NCBI GenBank assembly: GCA_016699615.1
Contig: CP064984.1
Coordinates: forward strand, 1,302,001-1,366,000
DNA: 64,000 nucleotides
From: Sphingobacteriales bacterium
GTDB lineage: Bacteria; Bacteroidota; Bacteroidia; Chitinophagales; JADIYW01
Direction of reading: 5' to 3'
Shown here: positions 37,435 through 45,621 of the stretch, one piece after another
How positions within the stretch are numbered: the first letter of the stretch is position 1
Layout: each line of letters starts with the position of its first letter
Notes under the pieces: generated by a model
What the model was told of the DNA's origin: nothing
Seen by the model: only the letters and a program-made list of their open reading frames with translations
Database searches by the model: none
Program-made: the position numbers and the translations under genes

Positions 37435-38411
37435 TAATAGTTTGTTACAACAATTTCTTTTAGTGAATTTCTCTTTTTTCCATTTGAGTTTATTGATCTT
37501 CTTGCATCTACTCTTGTAATTTTATAGTTTGAGTAAATCATATCAAAAAAATCATCTTCTATGTTTGTATTTTTTGGATCTGAGTTGCTTAGCATTAGTT
37601 TAAGTCCTTTGTTATCAAGTTCATAAAATAAGCTGGCAAGTTGCAATTGTTCATCATCATCAAAATTAAATTTGGAATATGATGTAAATGATGATGTTGA
37701 GCTAATTGGTCTATACGGTGGATCGAAATATACAAAGGCATTTTGGGTTGAGATGTCTTTTTTTATTTCTTTAAAATCTGCTTTCTTTATGATTGCAATA
37801 CTAAGTAATTTAGCAACATTTATTAGATTCTCTTCGTCTAATATTTTTGGGTTTTGATATTTACCTTGTGGCGAATTAAATGCACCTTTGGAATTAAATC
37901 TAAATAATCCATTAAAACAAGTTTTATTTAAAAAAATAATTTGTGCAGCTCTTGGAATCCAATTTTCAGAATATTTTTCATAGTCTATATTAAATCTATT
38001 AAGATTAAAACCTTCTCTTAATTCATAATAATATTCTTTTTGTTTTTTTTCTGATTGTTTTTTATATACTTGTTCATATTTTGCTAAGAATTCAATCAAT
38101 TTTATTACATCTTTTTGAATGACTTTGTATGTTAATATTAATTCTTCATTTATATCATACAAATAAGCATTTTCAATATTATATGTCTGTGCAACATCAA
38201 AGAAAACTGCTCCGCCACCAACAAATGGCTCATAATAATTTTTTATTTTATTTAATTTTAATTCTAAAGGATATAGGTTATAGAATTGATCTAATAGTTG
38301 TCTTTTCCCACCAACCCATTTAAGAAATGGTTTTGCAATGTTTCTATTTTCACAAACAATAGTTTGTATATTCTTTATTTTGGGAATATTTTCATAATTT
38401 ATTAGTTTCAT
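37434..38411 (-). CDS. D12-class (Dam-like) DNA adenine-N6 methyltransferase
   Basis: The 325-residue protein shows FLKWVGGKRQLLDQF (SAM-binding motif I at about residues 29-43), YYEPFVGGGAVFFD, and the catalytic FVYFDPPYRP motif IV near residues 226-235. The closing motif YSNYKITRVDARRSIN fits Dam and DpnM-like enzymes. It methylates adenine in a short palindrome and protects host DNA from the adjacent nuclease. The ATG follows a perfect inverted repeat by 19 bases. The nuclease gene follows with a one-base overlap. Confidence 0.9.
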   Translation of the reverse strand: MKLINYENIPKIKNIQTIVCENRNIAKPFLKWVGGKRQLLDQFYNLYPLELKLNKIKNYYEPFVGGGAVFFDVAQTYNIENAYLYDINEELILTYKVIQKDVIKLIEFLAKYEQVYKKQSEKKQKEYYYELREGFNLNRFNIDYEKYSENWIPRAAQIIFLNKTCFNGLFRFNSKGAFNSPQGKYQNPKILDEENLINVAKLLSIAIIKKADFKEIKKDISTQNAFVYFDPPYRPISSTSSFTSYSKFNFDDDEQLQLASLFYELDNKGLKLMLSNSDPKNTNIEDDFFDMIYSNYKITRVDARRSINSNGKKRNSLKEIVVTNY

Positions 38412-38430
38412 ATTTAATTCTAGAAATCAA

Positions 38431-38467
38431 ATATACAACTTTCGAACTATAGTCGAAAGTTGTATAT
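38431..38467 (-). promoter_or_regulatory. perfect 15-bp inverted repeat upstream of the methyltransferase gene
   Basis: ATATACAACTTTCGA (38431-38445) and its exact complement TCGAAAGTTGTATAT (38453-38467) flank a 7-base centre. It lies between the stop of the pirin gene and the methyltransferase start. There is no T run on the minus strand after it, so a plain terminator is less likely than an operator or an RNA hairpin that controls the restriction-modification pair; both remain possible. Confidence 0.6.
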
Positions 38468-38475
38468 AGAATAAT

Positions 38476-39354
38476 TTAGTCTGCTAAATATCCAAACTTA
38501 CCTTGATTGAAATCTACAAATGCTTGAGCAATTTCTTCTTGTGTATTCATAACAAATGGTCCATGTGTTGCAATTGGTTCATTAATTGGTTCGCCACTTA
38601 AGACCAATACAACACTATTTTCTGAAGCTTTTACATTAAAAGAATCTCCATCGTTTGCCATTAATGCTAAATGGTTAGTTGGTACATTTTCTGTATCATT
38701 TATTACAATACTTCCTTCAATTACTAATAATAATGTATTATAAATTGCTGGAAAATCTAGTTCAATTTGAGTACCACTATTTAGTTTTGCATTGTACATA
38801 TTTAATGGTGTAAATGTAGATGCAGAACCATCCACATCTTTATATTTTCCTGCAATAACTTCTATTTCGCCACCATTGTTTTCTATGACATAACGATTAA
38901 TATCTTTGTTGCTGATAGCTTGATATTTTGGCGTACTCATTTTGTCTTTTGCTGGTAGATTTACCCAAAGTTGTACCATTTGAAATTCGCCACCTTTTTT
39001 GCTCCATTCTGTTTCATGATATTCTTTATGCAATACGCCACTGGCTGCTGTCATCCATTGTACATCGCCTTCGTCAATTATACCACCACCACCACTACTA
39101 TCATGATGTTCTACTCTGCCTTTGTATGCTAATGTTACTGTTTCAAAACCACGATGTGGATGCACACCAACACCTTTTGGTTTAAGTGCAGGTTGAAATA
39201 TGTGTTTAGATGCATAATCTAACATAATGAATGGATCTGTTCTTTTCATGCTTAAACGGAACTCATTAGGTACAAAATTATGTACTCTAAATCCGTCTCC
39301 AACCCAATGTGGTTCTCTTGGGCTTGCTACCATTTCTACTGTTCTTTGTTTCAT
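38476..39354 (-). CDS. pirin family protein
   Basis: A 292-residue bicupin. The N-terminal cupin has the pirin signature HPHRGFETVTLAYKGRVEHH with the metal-binding His, then VQWMTAASGVLHKEYHE with Glu and His ligands. The C-terminal cupin is less conserved. Pirins bind iron and some oxidise quercetin; the bacterial role is usually unknown. A Crp/Fnr-type regulator is encoded just upstream on the same strand (79-base gap). Confidence 0.9.
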   Translation of the reverse strand: MKQRTVEMVASPREPHWVGDGFRVHNFVPNEFRLSMKRTDPFIMLDYASKHIFQPALKPKGVGVHPHRGFETVTLAYKGRVEHHDSSGGGGIIDEGDVQWMTAASGVLHKEYHETEWSKKGGEFQMVQLWVNLPAKDKMSTPKYQAISNKDINRYVIENNGGEIEVIAGKYKDVDGSASTFTPLNMYNAKLNSGTQIELDFPAIYNTLLLVIEGSIVINDTENVPTNHLALMANDGDSFNVKASENSVVLVLSGEPINEPIATHGPFVMNTQEEIAQAFVDFNQGKFGYLAD

Positions 39355-39433
39355 AATGTTTCTCCTTTTTATTTTTTTTATACTGCAAAGCTATAACCAT
39401 ATTTTTCCTTACACATTGATGTATGGTAAGAAC

Positions 39434-40033
39434 TTAACGATTCATATTTTTATTGGCTAATTCTTTTCGAACTCTGCTTAAACTCTCTGGTGTGATGCCT
39501 AAATAAGAAGCAACCATTAATTGTGGTACACGCAATAATACATCTGGGTATGTTGTTGTAAATTGTAAATATCGTTCTTCAGCATTTTCGCTTAGCAACA
39601 TCATAATACGATTTTGTAACGAACGAATGTTGTTGTGTAACATACGTTGATTAAAATCACTAAAATTTGGAATATCTTCTTCCATCTTTTTGAATGAAAC
39701 ATCATCAATCATTGTTACTCTTGTATCTTCTAGTGCTTGAATATAATATTTTGAAGGCTGATTGAAGAAAGTGCTTTCTCGGTCTGCAAGCAACCAAGAT
39801 TCTGGTGCAAAATGTAGTATATGTTCTTTGCCTTTACTATCAATAGAATATTGGCGCAATAATCCTTTTTCTACGAAAAAAATATGTTTGCAATATTCGT
39901 TGCTACGCAATAGAAACTCATCTTTCTTATATTCTTTAACGATACAATTTTGTTGTATTGAAAGAATTCTTTCTTCGTCAATATTTAGTTTTGACGCTAA
40001 ATAGGTAATGAAACTGATTTGATTCATGCTCAA
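39434..40033 (-). CDS. Crp/Fnr family transcription regulator
   Basis: A 199-residue protein with a cyclic-nucleotide-binding-like domain (EYKKDEFLLRSNEYCKHIFF, GLLRQYSIDSKGKEHILHFA) and a C-terminal helix-turn-helix (VASYLGITPESLSRVRKEL). It lacks the Fnr cysteines, so it probably binds a small ligand or nothing. It may control pirin next door. Confidence 0.85.
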   Translation of the reverse strand: MSMNQISFITYLASKLNIDEERILSIQQNCIVKEYKKDEFLLRSNEYCKHIFFVEKGLLRQYSIDSKGKEHILHFAPESWLLADRESTFFNQPSKYYIQALEDTRVTMIDDVSFKKMEEDIPNFSDFNQRMLHNNIRSLQNRIMMLLSENAEERYLQFTTTYPDVLLRVPQLMVASYLGITPESLSRVRKELANKNMNR

Positions 40034-40099
40034 ACACTTAAGACCAAAAATTAAGAATGTTAGTAGTTAATAGTAATACAAATAAAGGAAAAAATTTGC

Positions 40100-40489
40100 T
40101 TATTGTGGAATTTTTTCCGACAATATTTTATTTTTCATTTTATCGTAATAAGTGCAAGTATTCTCGTTTAAGTCAACTGTCCATTTTTCTATGCCTGATT
40201 TTGCACAATCATTACAAAAAGTGGCATAATCTGTTTTACCTTTTTGGTGTTTTTTTAAAGCAGATTTGAATTGCTCAACATCAACATTATTTGAAATAAT
40301 AATACTTTCATGCTTTTTTCCAGTTGATACGGAATAATCATTATTTCCTAAAAAGGTTGTATTTCCATCAGCAACAAAAGTTTCATAAGATGAAACGCCA
40401 AGTTTTTTAATTACTTGAATATATGCTGGAAAATCTGCACCAGATTTTACTTGTTGGTGTGCTGTTATTATTTCATCTAATGTGAACAT
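40100..40489 (-). CDS. DUF1398 family (YbcV-like) protein
   Basis: The start at 40489 is chosen because it gives MFTLDEIITAHQQVKSGADF, the usual beginning of the family. The 129-residue protein matches DUF1398 by its FPAYIQVIKKLGVSSYETFV region and the later KGKTDYATFCNDCAKSGIEK and WTVDLNENTCTYYDK segments. Function unknown. Confidence 0.8.
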   Translation of the reverse strand: MFTLDEIITAHQQVKSGADFPAYIQVIKKLGVSSYETFVADGNTTFLGNNDYSVSTGKKHESIIISNNVDVEQFKSALKKHQKGKTDYATFCNDCAKSGIEKWTVDLNENTCTYYDKMKNKILSEKIPQ

Positions 40490-40599
40490 ATGTTTGATTT
40501 TTATGGAACACAATTTTTATAAAAAAATGAAATTATAATAATTTTTTATGGAATTTCTTAAGTTTTCCGTCTTTATTATAACTGAAATGCTAAATCGAT

Positions 40600-41874
40600 A
40601 TGAAAGAAGAACTATTACACTATGTTTGGAAGCACCAATTAATTAAATTTGATTGTCTACAAACAACAAATGATGAAAGAATTGAAATATTGTATGTCGG
40701 AAATTACAATACCAATGAAGGCGCTGATTTTTTAGAAGCTAGATTAAAAATTGACAACACACTTTTAGTTGGAAATATTGAAATACACTTATTTGCATCA
40801 GATTGGAAAAGACACCAACACCAAGTAAATAATAAATATAACAATGTAATTTTACATATTGTATGGATAAATGATGAGCCATTAGAATATGTGCCAACAT
40901 TAGAACTTAATGGTAAAGTTTCACAACTATTATTACAAAAATATGCCTATCTGATGCAACATAGCACGCCAGTACCTTGTGCCAAAAGTTGGAATGATAT
41001 AGAGCATATAAATATTGTAAACATTCAGGAAAGAATGTTATACGAAAGATTGGAACATAAAAGTGAAAAAATTATTGTACAATACAATTTACTTAACAAA
41101 GATTGGTTGCGAACAAAATATTATTTGCTTTTGCAAAGTATAGGTACAACGATAAATAGTTTTGGATTTGAGCAATTAGCACAAAGATTAGAATATAAAA
41201 TTCTGATTAAACATGCTGATAATTTATTACAAATAGAAGCATTGTTGTTTGGTACAGCAGGCTTTTTAGAAGCTAGATTTTTGGAAGATATATATTATAA
41301 CAAACTAAAAAATGAGTATGCATTTCTAAAAGAAAAATATGGTTTAGTATCTATGAATAAATCGATTTGGAATTTTTTAAGAATGCGACCTGCAAATTTT
41401 CCGACAGTAAAAATTGCGTTATTAGCAAAGCTAATCTATCATTCGCCACAGTTATTTCACTTACAAAATGTTGATGATACAAAGGATTTTTTATCTACGA
41501 TAGTAGCATCAGAATATTGGAATACGCATTATCAATTTGGAAAGAATAGTAGTTTTTTGCCTAAAAAATTTGGAGAAAAAAGCATTCAGGCATTGCTTAT
41601 TAATTATAATATTCCTGTTTTTTATACTTATCAAAAATATTTTGAGCAACAAGATGTTTTGCAAGCATGTATTGAAAGTTATGAAAAAATGAGTTTTGAA
41701 CAAAACCATAAGGTGAAATATTTTTTAGAATATGAACAAACGAAAACAGCAGCAGACAGTCAGTTTTTATTAGAATTGTACAACGAATATTGCTCAAAAA
41801 GAAAATGTATGCAATGTAAAATTGCCTATCAGATATTGAAAAATGAAACAAAAAATGTGGAGGCAACAATATGA
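40600..41874 (+). CDS. DUF2851 family protein
   Basis: A 424-residue soluble protein beginning MKEELLHYVWKHQLI, with NEGADFLEARLKIDNTLLVG and NIEIHLFASDWKRHQHQ near residues 45-80; together these match DUF2851, a family typical of Bacteroidota. Several Cys near the C-terminus (SKRKCMQCKIAYQILKNE) may bind metal. Function is unknown. It overlaps slightly with no reading of its neighbour; pspC follows 22 bases later. Confidence 0.8.
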   Translation: MKEELLHYVWKHQLIKFDCLQTTNDERIEILYVGNYNTNEGADFLEARLKIDNTLLVGNIEIHLFASDWKRHQHQVNNKYNNVILHIVWINDEPLEYVPTLELNGKVSQLLLQKYAYLMQHSTPVPCAKSWNDIEHINIVNIQERMLYERLEHKSEKIIVQYNLLNKDWLRTKYYLLLQSIGTTINSFGFEQLAQRLEYKILIKHADNLLQIEALLFGTAGFLEARFLEDIYYNKLKNEYAFLKEKYGLVSMNKSIWNFLRMRPANFPTVKIALLAKLIYHSPQLFHLQNVDDTKDFLSTIVASEYWNTHYQFGKNSSFLPKKFGEKSIQALLINYNIPVFYTYQKYFEQQDVLQACIESYEKMSFEQNHKVKYFLEYEQTKTAADSQFLLELYNEYCSKRKCMQCKIAYQILKNETKNVEATI

Positions 41875-41896
41875 TTTTTTGTATATTTACAATAGT

Positions 41897-42148
41897 ATGG
41901 TACTTGAAAAACCACTAGAAGTATTGAAGCAGAAAAGCATACGTGATGCTATAGAATTTAGTGTGTATGGTGTTTGTGCATACTTGGGTAGAAAAATGTC
42001 CATTCCATCAAAAAGAGTGCGTTTGTTTTTTATATATGCTAGTTTTTTAGCATTGGGTTCGCCAATTATATTTTATTTGATATTTGCTTTTGTTTTTAAT
42101 TTAAAAAATATGATAAAAACAAAAAGGAATCCAGTTTGGGATATATAA
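41897..42148 (+). CDS. PspC-domain membrane protein
   Basis: The ATG at 41897 gives an 83-residue protein with a PspC-like core: GVCAYLGRKMSIPSKRVRLF then the hydrophobic FIYASFLALGSPIIFYLIFA. PspC proteins sense envelope stress or act as membrane anchors. A longer open frame begins within the DUF2851 gene and is less plausible. It is next to recQ, which is convergent. Confidence 0.75.
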   Translation: MVLEKPLEVLKQKSIRDAIEFSVYGVCAYLGRKMSIPSKRVRLFFIYASFLALGSPIIFYLIFAFVFNLKNMIKTKRNPVWDI

Positions 42149-42159
42149 AAAATGTAGAA

Positions 42160-44364
42160 TTAGTTGGCAACGTCACTTATAAATTTGATACGAACTAATT
42201 GAATCTCTTCAAATTCAATATCATCTTCTTTCAAAACTTTGTGAGCTAGTTTTAAGTCTGTTGTGTCAGCTGATTTAAAATAGTCAAAAATTTCTTCAAT
42301 GATATCTTCGTCAATTTTATCATTTAGGTAATAATCAATATTTACCTTAGTACCAGAATTTACAATAGTTTCAAGCTCAGCCACCAAATTATCTAAACTC
42401 ATATTGAATGATGAAGCAATATGCTCTAATGGCATTCTTTTATCAATTGCTTTTATAATATTTATTTTGGTATTGGAGTTTTTGTCAGCACTTTTTATCG
42501 TAGAAAAATCAGAGAAACGTTCTATATTATTTTCTTCTACATACAATTCTATTGCTTTTAGAAAATCTTTTCCATATCGTTCTGCTTTTCCTTTGCTCAC
42601 ACCATAGATGTGCGACAATTCTTCAGTAGTTATTGGAAAAAATGTAGCCATATCTATCAAAGAAGCTTCTTGAAAAACAATATCAGTTGGCACTTTATGT
42701 TGTTTAGCTATTTTTCTTCTTACATCTTTTAAAATGTCCAAAAGTTTTGGTTCTAATACATTGTTGTTTTTTTGTGTTAATGTAACAATGTCTTCATCAT
42801 CTTCACTTTCTTCAAATTTATGATTGATAACACCTTTAATATTTTCTGGTTTTTTTAGGAATTTTTTTCTTTTTTCAGTGAACTTTAAAACACCAATAGC
42901 TTCAATTTCTTTTCTTACTAAGTTTTCTAATATTATTTTATTTACCACAGAACTCCAGAAAATCATGTCTTTTTCTGAGCCTTTTCCAAAAACTTTTATT
43001 TTATCTAGATTTTTGGTCGTAATCTCAGCAGACTTTCTTCCTACCAATATATTTACTAAGTTTAGTGCATTTGTTTGCTCATTTGTTTGTTCCAAAGCTT
43101 GAAGTGCCAACAACACATCGTCTTTAATTTCAATAGGTGTTTTAGGTTTCAAACAATTGTCGCACATACCACAATTATTTATTTCTTCTCCAAAATAATG
43201 CAAAACCACTTTTTTTCTGCATTCTGCACTTTGAGCAAAGGTTTCTACCTCATTTAGTTGTTGTACAGCAATCTCTTTTTCGGTAACAGATTTTTCTTTA
43301 TTGCTCAATATATATTTTTCAAACTTATGAATTTCTTTAGGCGAAAAATAGGTAATACATTCGCCTTGAAGTCCATCTCTGCCTGCTCTTCCAGTTTCTT
43401 GATAGTAGTTTTCTAAAGATTTTGGCACGTCAAAATGTATTACAAAACGCACATCTGGCTTGTCAATTCCCATTCCAAATGCAATTGTTGCTACAATAAC
43501 TTGTACTTCTTCTCGCAAAAAATTATCTTGCCTTTCTGTTCTTGTATTTGCATCTAAACCAGCGTGGTATGCCGTTGCATTTATGCCGTTTACAACCAAT
43601 ATTTCTGCAATTTCTTCTGTTGTATTTCTGCTTAAACAGTAAACAATGCCACTATTTGTACCTTGTTTTTTTATGTATTTTATAATGTCTTTTAATGCTT
43701 CTTGTTTGCTTGGTTTAGGTTTTATTTCATAATAAAGATTTTCTCTTAAAAAGGATGAAATAAATACGCGATGATTTACTAAGCCAAGAGTTTTTACAAT
43801 ATCAGATTGTACTTTTGGTGTTGCTGTTGCTGTTAATGCAATGATTGGAATATTTTGCTCAATTTCGTTGAGCATTTGACGTATTTTTCTATATTCTGGT
43901 CTAAAATCGTGGCCCCATTCTGAAATACAGTGTGCCTCATCTACAGCAACAAAAGATATTGGAATTGTTTTTAAAAAATCTATATTTTCCTGTTTAATCA
44001 ATGATTCTGGTGCAACATAAAGTAATTTAGTGATACCTGATGTGATATCTTTTTTTACAGTAGCAATTTGAGCTTTGTTTAATTGAGAATTTAAAAAGTG
44101 AGCAATATTATCTACATTGCTGTAGCCTCTTATTAAATCTACTTGGTTTTTCATTAATGCAATTAATGGAGAAACAACAATTGCTGTACCTTCTGATAGA
44201 ATTGCAGGCAATTGATAACAAAGAGATTTTCCTCCACCAGTTGGCATAATAACCAAAGTATCTACCTTATCTAAAATACTTTGTATAATTTTTTGCTGTT
44301 CGCCTTTAAACTTATCAAATCCAAAATGTTGCTTTAGATTTTCTTCTAAATTATGATTATCCAT
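42160..44364 (-). CDS. recQ: ATP-dependent DNA helicase RecQ
   Basis: RecQ unwinds DNA in recombination and repair. The 734-residue protein has Walker A (MPTGGGKSLCYQLPA), DEAH box (AVDEAHCISEWGHDFRPEY), motif VI (YYQETGRAGRDGL), zinc-binding Cys (ECRKKVVLHYFGEEINNCGM then CDNC), a winged-helix region and a C-terminal HRDC domain (FPITTEELSHIYGVSKGKAE). It is intact. Confidence 0.95.
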   Translation of the reverse strand: MDNHNLEENLKQHFGFDKFKGEQQKIIQSILDKVDTLVIMPTGGGKSLCYQLPAILSEGTAIVVSPLIALMKNQVDLIRGYSNVDNIAHFLNSQLNKAQIATVKKDITSGITKLLYVAPESLIKQENIDFLKTIPISFVAVDEAHCISEWGHDFRPEYRKIRQMLNEIEQNIPIIALTATATPKVQSDIVKTLGLVNHRVFISSFLRENLYYEIKPKPSKQEALKDIIKYIKKQGTNSGIVYCLSRNTTEEIAEILVVNGINATAYHAGLDANTRTERQDNFLREEVQVIVATIAFGMGIDKPDVRFVIHFDVPKSLENYYQETGRAGRDGLQGECITYFSPKEIHKFEKYILSNKEKSVTEKEIAVQQLNEVETFAQSAECRKKVVLHYFGEEINNCGMCDNCLKPKTPIEIKDDVLLALQALEQTNEQTNALNLVNILVGRKSAEITTKNLDKIKVFGKGSEKDMIFWSSVVNKIILENLVRKEIEAIGVLKFTEKRKKFLKKPENIKGVINHKFEESEDDEDIVTLTQKNNNVLEPKLLDILKDVRRKIAKQHKVPTDIVFQEASLIDMATFFPITTEELSHIYGVSKGKAERYGKDFLKAIELYVEENNIERFSDFSTIKSADKNSNTKINIIKAIDKRMPLEHIASSFNMSLDNLVAELETIVNSGTKVNIDYYLNDKIDEDIIEEIFDYFKSADTTDLKLAHKVLKEDDIEFEEIQLVRIKFISDVAN

Positions 44365-44536
44365 TCTTTGTTTATTCGTGAATACTATTTGCTATTCTTA
44401 GGTAGCAAAAGGTATATAAATATAATCAAAAATACAAATATTTACAGGCATAAAATAAAGTCTATTTTTATAGAATTTTTAATTAATTGTATATCTTCGC
44501 TTGTAATTTTGAACGCTTTGTTTAATTTGATTTAAT
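44365..44536 (+). promoter_or_regulatory. divergent promoter region between recQ and manC
   Basis: A 172-base AT-rich gap. TATCTTCG about 45 bases before the manC ATG is a near match to the TANNTTTG -7 box. No -33 at a good distance, and no other structure is seen. Confidence 0.3.
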
Positions 44537-45619
44537 ATGAACAACAATACTTATGTAGCAATTATGGCTGGTGGCATTGGAAGTAGATTTTGGCCAGCAA
44601 GTAGAACTGCTCTTCCTAAACAATTTTTAGATATATTAGGTACAGGAAGAACACTGATACAGGGCACATATCAACGATTTTTAAACTTATGTCCTAAGGA
44701 AAATATATTTATTCTAACTCACGCAGATTATATAGATTTAATTAAAGAACAGCTTCCTGATATAACCGATGAACAGATATTGGCAGAGCCAGCAAGAAAA
44801 AACACAGCACCTTGTATTGCTTATGCATCATTTAAAATAAGAAAAATAAATGCGAATGCTAATATTATTGTTGCACCATCTGACCATATTATAGAAAATG
44901 AAGCAGAATTTGTGCGTATTGCCAAATTAGCATTAGATTTTGTATCGAAAGAGAATGCTTTGATAACTTTGGGCATTAGACCAACAAGACCAGATACTGG
45001 CTATGGCTACATCCAATATTTGGAAGAAGCTGCTGCCGAAGAAATATTTCCGGTAAAGACATTTACAGAAAAACCAAATAAAGAAGTTGCAGAGCAATTT
45101 GTAGAAAGTGGTGATTTTTTGTGGAATGCAGGAATTTTTATTTGGAATGTAAATAGCATAGTTGGTGCTTTAGAAAAATTACTTACTGAAGTTTATGATG
45201 CATTTTTAGAATCAGAGAATGATTTGTGTACAACAAATGAAAGAACAGCGATAGAGAAAGCATTTATTACATCTCCAAGTATTTCAATAGACTATGGAAT
45301 ATTAGAGAAAGCAGATAATGTTTATGTTGTTCCATCATCATTTGGTTGGAGCGACTTGGGTACTTGGGCATCACTATTTGCAGAAAAAGAGAAAGATTAT
45401 TACAATAATGCTGTAAATGGCGAAAATGTAGTTGTGTATGAGGCAAGTAACAACATTATTCATATTAATAAAAATAAACTAGCAGTAATTTGTGGCCTTG
45501 AAAACTATATTGTAGTAGATACTGATGATGTGTTGCTAATATGTAAAAAAGACGAAGAGCAACGCATAAAAGAATTTACTTATGACATTAAGAAAAGTAA
45601 AGGCGATACGTTTTTGTAG
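44537..45619 (+). CDS. manC: mannose-1-phosphate guanylyltransferase
   Basis: The 360-residue protein contains AGGIGSRFWPASRTALPKQF, the GTP-binding start, then EPARKNTAPCIAYASF and VKTFTEKPNKEVAEQF with the conserved EKP, and DYGILEKADNV. It makes GDP-mannose for surface glycans. There is no C-terminal phosphomannose-isomerase domain, so it is the short single-function type. It converges with purF (gap 2 bases). Confidence 0.92.
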   Translation: MNNNTYVAIMAGGIGSRFWPASRTALPKQFLDILGTGRTLIQGTYQRFLNLCPKENIFILTHADYIDLIKEQLPDITDEQILAEPARKNTAPCIAYASFKIRKINANANIIVAPSDHIIENEAEFVRIAKLALDFVSKENALITLGIRPTRPDTGYGYIQYLEEAAAEEIFPVKTFTEKPNKEVAEQFVESGDFLWNAGIFIWNVNSIVGALEKLLTEVYDAFLESENDLCTTNERTAIEKAFITSPSISIDYGILEKADNVYVVPSSFGWSDLGTWASLFAEKEKDYYNNAVNGENVVVYEASNNIIHINKNKLAVICGLENYIVVDTDDVLLICKKDEEQRIKEFTYDIKKSKGDTFL

Positions 45620-45621
45620 AC

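Noticed and set aside
36943..38411. Mobile defence island
   Set aside because: No transposase, integrase or flanking repeats were found, and the neighbours are ordinary chromosomal genes.
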